A stretch of DNA of 64,000 nt, taken from assembly GCF_042854845.1 (NCBI RefSeq), contig NZ_AP031498.1:3844001-3908000 (forward strand). Direction: 5' to 3'. The number at the start of each line of letters is the position of its first letter. Positions within the stretch are counted from its first letter, which is position 1. Shown here in pieces: positions 46,576-55,018 of the stretch. The stretch comes from Maricurvus nonylphenolicus (GTDB lineage Bacteria; Pseudomonadota; Gammaproteobacteria; Pseudomonadales; Cellvibrionaceae). The notes under the pieces were generated by a model that searched no databases, was not told where the DNA came from, and was given only the letters and a program-made list of their open reading frames with translations. A program made the position numbers and the translations under genes.

Positions 46576-47400
46576 ATGAGAGAGCCAAACGCCTTTCAGG
46601 AAGCGCGATCTGAGAATGCTCTTCCACAAGCCACACTATCAAGCTCGGTGGTTGTATGTGAAGATGGTCAACCGCATACGCCGCGGGCCGACACCATTCT
46701 GGAAGAAGCGCCCGTGGCGTTGGTATACAACGGCATCTCCCACGCTGTAATGATGATAACCCCGGAACATATGCAAGACTTTGCCCTGGGTTTTAGCATC
46801 AGCGAAGGTATCGTAAAAGACGCCAGTGAAATTTATGAGCTGGAGGTAAAACCCGACGGCCTCGGTTACAGCGTAGAAATGCAAATAAGCAGCCAACGCT
46901 TTCAGGCATTAAAAGAAAAACGCCGCAACCTTACCGGGCGCAGCGGCTGTGGATTGTGTGGCACCGAATCACTAGAACAAGCTATCCGCCCCACGCCAAA
47001 AGTGTCTGCACCGGAGTTATCAGACCAGGCGATTCAACAATCCTTGCAGCAACTGCAATTGCACCAACCGCTACAACAACTCACCGGCGCCAGCCACGGT
47101 GCCGCTTGGTGTGACTTAAATGGCAACATTCTCACCCTGCGAGAGGACGTCGGTCGCCATAACGCCCTCGACAAACTTATCGGCGCACTAGCCACACAAG
47201 AACCGCCTAACAACGGCTTCGCCCTTATCTCCAGTCGCCTAAGTTACGAGATGGTGCAGAAATGCTGCTACGCCGGCATAGGTGCATTAGTTGCCGTATC
47301 CGCCCCCACCAGCCTCGCTATTAATATGGCTCAAGAAGCTGGACTACTACTAATCGGTTTTGGCCGCCGCGGACGCCACGTTATCTACAACAGCGCATAA
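46576..47400 (+). CDS. fdhD: FdhD sulfurtransferase for formate dehydrogenase maturation
   Basis: FdhD moves sulfur onto the molybdenum cofactor before it is inserted into formate dehydrogenase. The 274-residue protein has the Cys pair in SGCGLCGTESL (Cys125, Cys128) and LREDVGRHNALDKLIG further on. It starts right after the fdsA stop with no gap and is the FdsC position in the Cupriavidus operon. Identification is secure. Confidence 0.95.
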   Translation: MREPNAFQEARSENALPQATLSSSVVVCEDGQPHTPRADTILEEAPVALVYNGISHAVMMITPEHMQDFALGFSISEGIVKDASEIYELEVKPDGLGYSVEMQISSQRFQALKEKRRNLTGRSGCGLCGTESLEQAIRPTPKVSAPELSDQAIQQSLQQLQLHQPLQQLTGASHGAAWCDLNGNILTLREDVGRHNALDKLIGALATQEPPNNGFALISSRLSYEMVQKCCYAGIGALVAVSAPTSLAINMAQEAGLLLIGFGRRGRHVIYNSA

Positions 47401-47420
47401 TATGAGAACACGAGAAAAAC

Positions 47421-47639
47421 ATGAGCAATCCAGAACAACGCTTAATCGACATGGCCAACCAAATCGCCACCAACCTTGCCTTACAAGGCAGCGAGGAAGA
47501 AGCTGTCGAAAAAATTGCCAACCATATAAAACGTTTTTGGGCCCGCCCGATGAAGCAACAGATCGTTGAATACAGCCAACAAGAAAACAACGAACTCATG
47601 CCTCTAACCCAAAAAGCGGTTGAACATTTAACTAACTAA
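47421..47639 (+). CDS. fdsD: Formate dehydrogenase delta subunit
   Basis: This 72-residue helical protein has the FdsD pattern: IDMANQIATNL early, then VEKIANHIKRFWARPMK. FdsD is a small subunit or maturation helper of the soluble FDH. It is last in the operon, 20 nt after fdhD, and is followed by the large palindromic repeat. The call rests on length, motif and position. Confidence 0.9.
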   Translation: MSNPEQRLIDMANQIATNLALQGSEEEAVEKIANHIKRFWARPMKQQIVEYSQQENNELMPLTQKAVEHLTN

Positions 47640-47674
47640 AAGAAGTGTAAAAAGAAAACTGAAACTGGAATTAA

Positions 47675-47782
47675 GCTTGTGATGTGTCATTGCCTTCCTA
47701 GGCCTTCGGAGGCAGGACGCCGACGCAGAGCGGCCATGGATGGCGAACAGCGTGCCTAGGAAGGCAATGATACATCGCAAGC
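47675..47782. repeat. Long palindromic repeat with conserved core, copy 1
   Basis: The arms at 47675-47703 and 47754-47782 are complementary over 29 positions; the only two departures would be G-U pairs in RNA. They enclose a 50-nt core (47704-47753) starting CTTCGGAGGCAGGACGCCG and holding the small hairpin GCCAT-GG-ATGGC. Copy 2 at 51648 has the same core with three changes. No T-run follows, so this is not a classical terminator, although it lies between fdsD and the convergent MATE gene. Confidence 0.85.
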
Positions 47783-47889
47783 GCCACGTACTAATTTAGA
47801 AATACACTGTAAAAAATTCTTAATGAAGACTCTGGCCTTAAAACTGAACTAAGTCTCTCGAATGAGAAATACGGTTATTTACGAAATAA

Positions 47890-49257
47890 CTAGCTATTTT
47901 CACTTCGTAACAACTTGAGGTGATGCCGCATCCATAACCAGCCCATAATGCCTACAACACCATTAGCCAAAGCTGTGGCTACAAACAGCCCCTGCAAACC
48001 CCAAAAGTATTGCCCAACCCAGGCCATCGGAAGATAAATAATAAACACACGGGCAGCCGAGATCACCACACCCGGCATGGGTTTACCCAAACCGTTAAAG
48101 CCCGCATTAACCGACATGACAATGCCGTAAAAACCGTAAGTTAAAGGCACAGTACTTAGGTAAGCCACCGCCACCGGTAGTACATCATCGGAACGGCTAA
48201 ACCAACCGGCCAACCACTCGCCGGTGATCCATAAAACCACCGCCATGCAAACACCCCATACCAGGCAGAAGCGCCCCATCACCAGAAGGCCTTTATACAA
48301 ACGGTCGAAGTTTTTAGCGCCCAGGTTCTGGCCAAAGAAAGGCCCGGCCACACTGGAGAGAGAATAAAAAACAATCAAGGCCACCGGTTCTATTCGCATG
48401 GCAACACCAAAGCCAGCCACAGCGCCTTGACCATGCTGCGCAACCAGCGCTACGACGACACCACTGGCCAACGGAATAATCACGTTAGTCGCCATCGCCG
48501 GCAAACCAATATGCAGCAGCGAGCGCCAGGACGCCGCAATCTTGCTCCATGGCTGAAAGGGTGATTCCAACATACGGAATTTACCCTGTACATAATACAG
48601 GGCCACAACAATCAACAGCATTCTGGAAATCAAGGTTGCCCAGGCCGCACCGGCAATTTCCAAACGCGGGAAGCCCAGCCAGCCAAAAATAAGTAACGGG
48701 TCCAACAAACCATTTACCAGTGCCGAGACCAACATCAGGTAACCCGCGATGCCACTACTGCCACGGGCCCGCAGTGCCGACATAATCGCCATACCGACAA
48801 TCAACAGAGGCGCGTTGAAATACCAGATCTCCATATACTCAACGATCAGCGGCAGCAGCTCAGGTGTAGCCCCCAACAGCAAGAACATAGGCTCCATAGT
48901 GAGCAAGCCCAGCGCCGTAACGATGACTGACAGCAGCAGCGAGAAGGTCGCCGAATCGGTTAAAAGGTGACCAGCCTCGTGATGATCACCACTGCCCAGG
49001 GAACGAGATACAATTGAGGAAACCCCAGCACCCAAGCCAATACCAATACTGGTCATCACCATCACAACCGGGAAGGTAAAACTCATCGCTGCCAGGGCAT
49101 CTTCACCCAGCTGTGCGACAAACAGGGTATCAATGGCATTGAAGGACATCGTGGCCAACAGGCCCCACACCATGGGCAGGGTCATACGGTACAACATGGG
49201 CCCGAGCGGACCTTCCGTAAACGATGGTGGTGCAGTTACAGCCTGGGATACAGCCAT
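47890..49257 (-). CDS. MATE-family efflux transporter
   Basis: This 455-residue protein has twelve hydrophobic segments in two similar halves. MATE-type features include NAIDTLFVAQLGEDALAAMS in the first helix region and GLGAGVSSIVSRSLGSGD after the second. MATE proteins export cationic compounds or drugs using Na+ or H+. It is convergent with the fds operon and divergent from the TonB receptor, with an operator-like repeat between. The substrate is unknown. Confidence 0.93.
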   Translation of the reverse strand: MAVSQAVTAPPSFTEGPLGPMLYRMTLPMVWGLLATMSFNAIDTLFVAQLGEDALAAMSFTFPVVMVMTSIGIGLGAGVSSIVSRSLGSGDHHEAGHLLTDSATFSLLLSVIVTALGLLTMEPMFLLLGATPELLPLIVEYMEIWYFNAPLLIVGMAIMSALRARGSSGIAGYLMLVSALVNGLLDPLLIFGWLGFPRLEIAGAAWATLISRMLLIVVALYYVQGKFRMLESPFQPWSKIAASWRSLLHIGLPAMATNVIIPLASGVVVALVAQHGQGAVAGFGVAMRIEPVALIVFYSLSSVAGPFFGQNLGAKNFDRLYKGLLVMGRFCLVWGVCMAVVLWITGEWLAGWFSRSDDVLPVAVAYLSTVPLTYGFYGIVMSVNAGFNGLGKPMPGVVISAARVFIIYLPMAWVGQYFWGLQGLFVATALANGVVGIMGWLWMRHHLKLLRSENS

Positions 49258-49349
49258 TTCCTAAATAACACTCTAAAAAGACAACCGCAGCATTAAACCA
49301 CAAACACTCACCTTTAACCTCCCGGCGCTGCGTCAAGATGTACCCTCTA

Positions 49350-49390
49350 TGCGACAACAGTTGCGACACTGGGTGCGACAACGTGTCGCA
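49350..49390. promoter_or_regulatory. TGCGACA repeat array, candidate RegA-type operator
   Basis: TGCGACA starts at 49350, 49362 and 49374, exactly 12 bp apart, and the inverted TGTCGCA is at 49384-49390. The last two make GCGAC-N5-GTCGC, which fits the GCGNC...GNCGC consensus known for RegA/PrrA/ActR regulators. A RegA-type regulator is encoded at 53111. The array lies 104 bp upstream of the TonB gene and 92 bp upstream of the MATE gene. Binding is inference. Confidence 0.55.
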
Positions 49391-49494
49391 TCCCGCCGCG
49401 CGCCCTAAACCACTACCATAGCCATCTATATCTACGCTTGGGCTAATTACGTCTAAAAACTAACGCCCAGAAAGGACACGCTTAGGAGAAAGCT

Positions 49495-51576
49495 ATGTTT
49501 ACACGTCGTCTATTGGTTACTGCTATAGGGCTTGCCAGCACCGCTAACGTGGTTGCCGAAATCAAGGCCGCAGAAAACAACCTGCCAGAAGTTAAAGTAG
49601 AAGAGGCCCAATGGCCACTGCAGGTTAACCACACCCTGGACGGCAACCAGCTTTCCGCCCCCGATGCCGCTGCAGCCCTGAAGCAACTGCCAGGTGCCAG
49701 CGTGACCCGCAATGGCAGCCTATCAGGTATTGCCCAGTACCGTGGCCTGCAGGGTGATCAGGTTAATGTCAGCATCGATTCTGCCAGCATTGTGACCGGT
49801 GGCCCCAACGCTATGGACGCCCCTCTGTCCTATATCCCCGCTAGTCTGCTAAATGAAATCAAGGTAAGCCGCGGTGCAGCCTCCGTCAGTCAAGGCCAGG
49901 AAACCTTCGGCGGCCATATTGAAGCCAGCAGCTATAAAGGCGAGTTCGGCAGCGGTGATGCCTTTGAAGTCAGCGGCCGTGCCCACAGCAACTACACCAG
50001 CCAAAACAAAGGTTCCAGCAGCAGTGTGCTGGTTACCGTGGCCAACGACACCCACAAACTGACCGCCACCACCAGCTACGACAATGCCGACGACAGCGAA
50101 TTTGACGGTGGTGATATCGACAGCACCGAATACGAACGTCGCCGTCACGACCTGTTCTACGGCTACCAAAATGGCGATACCCGCATCAACCTGAAAGCCG
50201 GCAAGAACAACACCGGTCTGAGCGGCACCCCTGCCCTGGCTATGGACATTAGCTCCATCGACAGCGACCTGCTGAGCGGTGATATCACCACCAAAATCGG
50301 TGATGTAAAAGTGACCTGGTCCAGCAGTTATTCCCACGTTAACCACGATATGAATAACTACGAACTGCGCCCAAGCCCAGGCATGATGGGTGAGCGCCTG
50401 ACTCAGGCTAAAGGCCAGCAAGTAAGTCATAAACTGATGTTCACCATTCCTGTAAGCAACGGCGAAGTACGCACCGGTGCCGACTACTCTGCATCAATCC
50501 ACAACGCCGATGTGGTTAATCCGAATAGCGCTCTATTTATCACCAACTTCAACGACAGCGAACGCGACATCCTTGGTGCCTTTGCTGAGCTGACACAACA
50601 ATCTGGAGCCTGGAGCTGGGAAATCGGTGCACGTTTGAACCGTGTTGAAATGGATGCAGATACTGTATCCGCAACCGGGATGCCCATGATGATGATGCAG
50701 AACAACGCTGACACCTTATCTGATGCATTTAACGCCGCCGACCGCTCAGAAACCTACAACAACCGAGACCTGGTATTCAAAACGGCTTACCAATTAAGCG
50801 ATGAGCTAACACTGAACGCCTCTCTGTCCAGCAAAGAACGCGCACCGTCTTATCAGCAGCGTTACCTGTGGTTGCCAATGGCCGCGACCGGTGGTCTGGC
50901 CGATGGCCGTAATTATATCGGTAACCTGGATCTGGATAGCGAAACTGCTAACGAAGTGAACCTGGGCTTCGATTACAAAGCCAACAGCAGCTACGTGTCT
51001 CTGCAAGCCTTCTACCGCAAGGTAGATGATTATATTCAGGGCACAACCACCACCAACATGGCAGCGAACATGGTCGCCAACATGATGAGTGGCAACACAG
51101 CCCTGCAATTCAACAACGTAGACGCCAAGCTCTACGGCGCAGAACTGACCTACGGCACCCAACTGAACGACAACTGGTCTATCGACGGTAGCCTCAGCTA
51201 CACCCGTGGTAAGCGCACCGATGAGAGCGACGACCTGTATCGCCTGGCACCGCTAAACAATCGCCTAAGCCTGACCTACAACAGCAACAACTGGAAGGTC
51301 AGTGCCGTTAGCGAAATCTTCGATGCCCAAAACCATGTTGCCGAGTTTAACGAAGAGCAAAAATCTTCAGGCTACGGTTTACTGCACCTGCAAGGCCAAA
51401 TCGATATTAACGAGCAGCTGCAACTGCGTGCCGGTATCGACAACCTGACAGATAAAAAATATCAGGATCACCTGGCAGGTGTTAACCGTGTAAGTGGTAA
51501 CGACGATATCGCTGTGGGCGAGCGCCTGTATGGCACTGGTCGTTCGGTCAATGTTGGAGTGACCTATAGCTTCTAA
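49495..51576 (+). CDS. TonB-dependent outer-membrane receptor, possibly for copper
   Basis: This 693-residue protein has a signal sequence, a plug domain (about 40-160: AAAALKQLPGASVTRNGS, SRGAASVSQGQETFGG) and a 22-strand-type barrel ending in a C-terminal Phe (NVGVTYSF). AGGAG lies 6 nt before the ATG. The plug stretch GGPNAMDAPLSYI and the Met-rich loops (GMPMMMMQ, NMAANMVANMM) recall OprC/NosA-type copper receptors, so copper uptake is suggested but not shown. It lies upstream of a RegBA-type pair and downstream of the TGCGACA operator array. The receptor call is firm; the ligand is inference. Confidence 0.92.
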   Translation: MFTRRLLVTAIGLASTANVVAEIKAAENNLPEVKVEEAQWPLQVNHTLDGNQLSAPDAAAALKQLPGASVTRNGSLSGIAQYRGLQGDQVNVSIDSASIVTGGPNAMDAPLSYIPASLLNEIKVSRGAASVSQGQETFGGHIEASSYKGEFGSGDAFEVSGRAHSNYTSQNKGSSSSVLVTVANDTHKLTATTSYDNADDSEFDGGDIDSTEYERRRHDLFYGYQNGDTRINLKAGKNNTGLSGTPALAMDISSIDSDLLSGDITTKIGDVKVTWSSSYSHVNHDMNNYELRPSPGMMGERLTQAKGQQVSHKLMFTIPVSNGEVRTGADYSASIHNADVVNPNSALFITNFNDSERDILGAFAELTQQSGAWSWEIGARLNRVEMDADTVSATGMPMMMMQNNADTLSDAFNAADRSETYNNRDLVFKTAYQLSDELTLNASLSSKERAPSYQQRYLWLPMAATGGLADGRNYIGNLDLDSETANEVNLGFDYKANSSYVSLQAFYRKVDDYIQGTTTTNMAANMVANMMSGNTALQFNNVDAKLYGAELTYGTQLNDNWSIDGSLSYTRGKRTDESDDLYRLAPLNNRLSLTYNSNNWKVSAVSEIFDAQNHVAEFNEEQKSSGYGLLHLQGQIDINEQLQLRAGIDNLTDKKYQDHLAGVNRVSGNDDIAVGERLYGTGRSVNVGVTYSF

Positions 51577-51647
51577 CATAAACAAGAGCTTGTGAACTTA
51601 GAAGTCAACCTTCTAGAAAAGTACACAAGCAGTGGCCTTAAGATTGT

Positions 51648-51743
51648 GATCCCTTACGGCCTTCCAGAACCTTCGGAGGCAGGACGCCGACGCAGAGCGG
51701 GCATGGATGCCGAAAAGCGTGTTCTGGAAGGCCGTAAGGGGTC
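51648..51743. repeat. Long palindromic repeat with conserved core, copy 2
   Basis: The arms at 51648-51670 and 51721-51743 are complementary over 23 positions with one T-G pair; CTTAAG at 51637 and 51761 extends the symmetry. The 50-nt core (51671-51720) differs from copy 1 at three sites. Two of them form a C-G to G-C swap inside the small hairpin (GGCAT-GG-ATGCC), a compensatory change. The arms share only a GCCTTCC block with copy 1. It lies between the TonB gene and the sensor kinase gene. Confidence 0.85.
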
Positions 51744-51826
51744 GCGATCGCCACGATCCGCTTAAGAGTGACTACCCACCAACAACTAGAGTATGCTTCA
51801 GGTTACAACGCGGCATACGACCTTTT

Positions 51827-53110
51827 ATGAACACCCTTAGCCTTTCCCCGCCACAACAAAATATGCAACGCCTGCTGCTGGTAAGAACCCTGTTTCTTAC
51901 AGGTGTGTGTGCTGCACTGGCAGCCGCCTATTGGACGGTGGATTTGGCCCTACCCTACCCGGCACTGCTGTGGATAATTTCAGCCCTTACCCTGATTAAT
52001 ATTCTGGCCTGGGGGCGGCTCAAACATTCCCATGCCACCAGCCAGGTGGAATTTTTTGTCCAGCTGCTGGTGGATGTGATGGGGGTAACCCTGCTGCTGT
52101 TTTTCTGTGGCGGCGCCGATAACCCGTTTGTTTCCTATTACCTGGTACCGCTGTGTATTTCAGCGGCCACCCTGCGCTGGCGCTATACCCTGCCGCTGGC
52201 CCTTACCGCACTCTCGCTGTACACGTTGCTGTTTTATTTCAAAGTGCCACTGCCTGATTTGGCCCCCGGTAGCGGTCATCAGCACCACGGCAGCAGTAAC
52301 GGTGTAAGCCTGCATACCATCGGCATGTGGTTTAACTTTTTGATTAGCTCGGCTCTGATCACCTACTTCGTGGTAAAAATGGCCGAAGCCCTGCGCGAGC
52401 AGGATGCCCAGCTGGCCGACCTGCGCGAAGATTCCATGCGCGATGAACAACTGATGGCCGTAGCCACCCTGGCCGCCGGTACAGCCCATGAACTGGGTAC
52501 ACCACTGACCACCATTAAAACCCTGGTTAGTGAACTGCAACAAACCCATACCGACGACCCGGAACTGCAAAGTGATCTGGCACTGCTAAAACATCAAATA
52601 CAGCACTGCACCAACACCCTGCACCAACTGCATGAACGCGCCGATCGCAGCAAGGAAACCACACTCAGCACCCAAGCCGTACGTGACTACTGTGAAGACA
52701 TTATCGACAACTGGCTACTGATGCGCCCGGATGTCTCCACCGACATCACCATTGATGAAAACGCCCCAGAAGTGACTGCCCGCTTTGACCCCACTATCGC
52801 GCAATCCATTGGCAACCTGCTAAACAACGCCGCCGATGCTTGCCCACACAATATCCGCATCAATATTAGCTGGAGTGTTTCCAGCATGACCTGGGGGATT
52901 GATGATAATGGCCCCGGCATAGCCCCAGAACTGTCGACTCAGCTGGGCCAAGCCTTTACCAGCAGTAAAGGCCGCGGCCGTGGCTTGGGATTATTTTTAA
53001 CCCACTCCACCGTTAACCGTTACGGCGGCGAAGTGCGTTTGGAAAATCGCGACCAAGGCGGCACCCGCACCGTATTACACCTGCCACTGCACACACAGGA
53101 AGTCGCTTAA
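51827..53110 (+). CDS. RegB/PrrB-type redox sensor histidine kinase
   Basis: The ATG at 51827 is preferred over an upstream in-frame start that lies inside the repeat. The 427-residue protein has six membrane helices (about 20-185), the RegB quinone-site motif GGADNPF (95-101), the H-box LAAGTAHELGTPLTTI with His221, and Cys261 in IQHCTNTL at the place of the RegB redox-active Cys265. The ATPase domain follows with NLLNNAADA and GRGLGLFL. It senses the redox state of the quinone pool or respiratory chain. It is coupled to the response regulator with no gap. Identification to the RegB/RoxS family is strong. Confidence 0.93.
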   Translation: MNTLSLSPPQQNMQRLLLVRTLFLTGVCAALAAAYWTVDLALPYPALLWIISALTLINILAWGRLKHSHATSQVEFFVQLLVDVMGVTLLLFFCGGADNPFVSYYLVPLCISAATLRWRYTLPLALTALSLYTLLFYFKVPLPDLAPGSGHQHHGSSNGVSLHTIGMWFNFLISSALITYFVVKMAEALREQDAQLADLREDSMRDEQLMAVATLAAGTAHELGTPLTTIKTLVSELQQTHTDDPELQSDLALLKHQIQHCTNTLHQLHERADRSKETTLSTQAVRDYCEDIIDNWLLMRPDVSTDITIDENAPEVTARFDPTIAQSIGNLLNNAADACPHNIRINISWSVSSMTWGIDDNGPGIAPELSTQLGQAFTSSKGRGRGLGLFLTHSTVNRYGGEVRLENRDQGGTRTVLHLPLHTQEVA

Positions 53111-53665
53111 GTGACAGAACAAATATCAGGACAAGTGAAAGAGCGTTTGCTGATTATCGACGACGACGAAACCCTGCGCCTGGTACTGGACAGAGCCTTT
53201 ACTCGCCGCGGCTTTAGCGTAGATACCGCCGGCAATATCAGCGATGCCCTGCAACTGGCAGAAACCAAAGACTTCGATAAAGCAATCGTCGACTTAAAAC
53301 TCGCCGACGAATCCGGCCTGCAACTGATCCCGCAATTGATCGAACGCCAGGCCGCACTCGATATCGTTATGCTCACCGGCTATTCCAGCATCGCTACCGC
53401 CGTAGAAGCCATCAAACTCGGCGCCATCAACTACCTGTGCAAACCCGCCGACGCCGAAGATATCCTCAACGCCTTCGCCCACCGCGAAGGTAACCCCGAA
53501 GCGGATGTTAACCGCGAACCACCCTCTGTGAACCGCCTGGAGTGGGAACATATTCAGAAAGTACTGGCGGAACATGACGGGAATATTTCAGCTACGGCGC
53601 GGGCGCTGGGGATGCATCGGCGGACGTTGCAGAGGAAACTTCAGAAAAAACCTGTAAAACGTTAG
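53111..53665 (+). CDS. RegA/PrrA-type response regulator
   Basis: The GTG start at 53111 follows the kinase stop directly. The 184-residue protein has a receiver with LLIIDDDE, phosphoacceptor Asp61 in AIVDLKLADESG, and Lys in NYLCKPAD. The C-terminal Fis-like helix-turn-helix has ISATARALGMHRRTLQRKLQ. This is the RegA/PrrA/ActR layout, which controls respiration and redox genes. It may act on the GCGAC-N5-GTCGC site upstream of the TonB gene. The family call is strong; targets are inference. Confidence 0.95.
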   Translation: MTEQISGQVKERLLIIDDDETLRLVLDRAFTRRGFSVDTAGNISDALQLAETKDFDKAIVDLKLADESGLQLIPQLIERQAALDIVMLTGYSSIATAVEAIKLGAINYLCKPADAEDILNAFAHREGNPEADVNREPPSVNRLEWEHIQKVLAEHDGNISATARALGMHRRTLQRKLQKKPVKR

Positions 53666-53989
53666 CCTATCTTTCCCCACAAAAGCCTGATTTTTATACA
53701 GTATATCGCAAAATAAGTGATCAAATGGCTCACTTTACTCTTAAACCAAGCTCGTTTATCTCTAGCCAAAAGAAAGAATCTATAGCAAAATCAACCTACT
53801 AACGGGCTCAAGGAGGGAGATAAGGGGAAACCCATTATCTAGATAAGCGAGCCGGCTCACTTTGCATCAAAAGGAAAATTGATGAGTCTATTTTTCCTTT
53901 CTGTTTCAAAGACCTACGCTTCCTCTCCAAAACGGCCAGAATGATAACTCGCCGGGCTCTTATACAAATGTTATGGATAAATAGAAAAT
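53666..53989. other. 324-bp gap at the start of the AT-rich accessory region
   Basis: No gene is supported. There is an abrupt fall in GC after the RegA gene. ACTAACGGGCTCAAGG begins a stretch like the left end of an integron recombination site, and CGCCGGGCTCTTAT near 53955 resembles the right ends of the later sites. A degenerate cassette boundary may lie here. AAAGGAAAAT and ATTTTTCCTTT form an inverted repeat near 53870-53900. Confidence 0.35.
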
Positions 53990-54430
53990 ATGAATAAAAT
54001 AAAAAGATTCTTACAGTTGACAAGTATTCTGGCTGCATTAACCGGCTGCGCATCAAGTACAACAACTGAAGGCATTGACGATTTAAAAAATGAAGTCATT
54101 GGAACTATATTCAAGTCAAAAATAAAGAAAAATGGACAAAACCTTACTTGCAGCCAACCAAGTTTTCTTGAATGTGTAGATATTACAAAAAATATTTGCT
54201 TGAAAGAGGCAGAATCTTTAAAGGTTGAATGTATTAATTATGCAGACGAAAAGCAACCAGCAATTAATAGTAAGCATGAAGCTGAAAAATATTTTATGGT
54301 ATTTGCGCAATGTATGAGTATAAAACAAGTCATGCTTCGCCCAGAAAACTTCATTGAAGTTGGTCACTGCTTAAAACGAAGTGGCGGGGCCAATCCTGAA
54401 TTAGTAAAGCAGGCGATATTAGCGCCATAA
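53990..54430 (+). CDS. Small Cys-containing lipoprotein, likely integron cassette gene
   Basis: This 146-residue protein has a lipoprotein signal (AALTGC, Cys20) and a mature part with six further Cys (LTCSQP, LECVD, NICLK, VECIN, AQCMS, GHCLK), suggesting disulfides. No family is recognised. Codon use and base content are AT-rich unlike the RegA gene before it. Its TAA stop runs into an attC-like site, as in gene cassettes. The function of such cassette proteins is mostly unknown. Confidence 0.75.
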   Translation: MNKIKRFLQLTSILAALTGCASSTTTEGIDDLKNEVIGTIFKSKIKKNGQNLTCSQPSFLECVDITKNICLKEAESLKVECINYADEKQPAINSKHEAEKYFMVFAQCMSIKQVMLRPENFIEVGHCLKRSGGANPELVKQAILAP

Positions 54431-54535
54431 CAAACACCTCAAGCCGACCTCCATTGCGTTGCTCGTTTTGCGCTTTAACGCTACGCTAGCACAAAACAAT
54501 AAACTCCATTTCGGCGGTTTATCTGGGCGTTAAGC
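54424..54535 (+). repeat. attC-like integron recombination site 1
   Basis: The site begins at the stop of the lipoprotein gene with ATAAC then CTCAAGCCGACC and ends with GGGCGTTAAGC. GTTAAGC (54529-54535) fits the R' core GTTRRRY exactly. The inner part has GTTTTGCGC and GCACAAAAC arms, as an imperfect palindrome. Length is about 110 bp, like the Vibrio-type long sites. Orientation fits a cassette whose gene lies to the left. Confidence 0.75.
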
Positions 54536-54550
54536 TCTCTAAGGAGAATC

Positions 54551-54991
54551 ATGAAACATCTAATATTATTCATAACAATGATTTTTGCATTTCCTGTAAC
54601 CGCAAATGAAATTCCTAAGCCAAATGAAATCGATGTAAAAAAATATGAAGATTTATTCTATAAATCTCTCGAAGAAGGAAAATATGTCGTTTTCGAACAA
54701 ACACTAAAAAAAGAAGATGTAATTTTTAGGTCTGTTTCATTTAATTACAGCGTTCAATGCAAATCAGCCACAACAACATTCGAAGCAAAATTAACACGTG
54801 TGATACCAGCAACTGGCGAACTAGCCGCTCTGGGCGGAGATATTGTCGCTGTAATGGTTAACCTCACACACAAAGCTAATGGCGAAATTGAAGTCTCACC
54901 TGTTCTGGGTTCAGCAGATATGGTCGGAAACTTAACCAGCGGCTCAATGCCGGCCACGCCGGCACAGGACGCACTTGCGTGCGCCCTTTAG
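54551..54991 (+). CDS. Small exported protein of a cassette, unknown
   Basis: This 146-residue protein has a signal peptide (residues 1-18, cut after VTA) and no recognised domain. AAGGAG lies 4 nt before the ATG and 6 nt after the attC core. The last 20 or so residues (SGSMPATPAQDALACAL) are encoded within the next attC-like site, so the frame reads into the recombination site. This is seen in some integron cassettes and suggests the original end may have been shorter. Confidence 0.7.
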   Translation: MKHLILFITMIFAFPVTANEIPKPNEIDVKKYEDLFYKSLEEGKYVVFEQTLKKEDVIFRSVSFNYSVQCKSATTTFEAKLTRVIPATGELAALGGDIVAVMVNLTHKANGEIEVSPVLGSADMVGNLTSGSMPATPAQDALACAL

Positions 54992-55006
54992 CCGGGCGCT
55001 ACATTT
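54932..55006 (+). repeat. attC-like site 2 overlapping the cassette gene end
   Basis: TTAACCAGCGGCTCAATGCC resembles site 1 (TAAC, then 6 nt, then CTCAA and a CCG-rich box). The centre has GCCGGC-CAC-GCCGGC. The right end GCCGGGCGCTAC departs from the GTTRRRY core, so the site is degenerate. The next gene begins 13 nt on. Confidence 0.5.
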
Positions 55007-55018
55007 AGGCTCGTATAA

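Noticed and set aside
49849..50430. Minus-strand frame inside the TonB receptor gene
   Set aside because: It is antisense to the plug and early barrel of a well-supported gene.
47675..51743. The palindromic repeats as terminal repeats of an insertion sequence or composite transposon
   Set aside because: No transposase lies between them, the arms differ between copies, and no target-site duplication was evident.
53835..54065. Minus-strand 76-codon frame at the start of the cassette region
   Set aside because: It overlaps the signal region of a plausible lipoprotein gene and has no motif or clear ribosome site.
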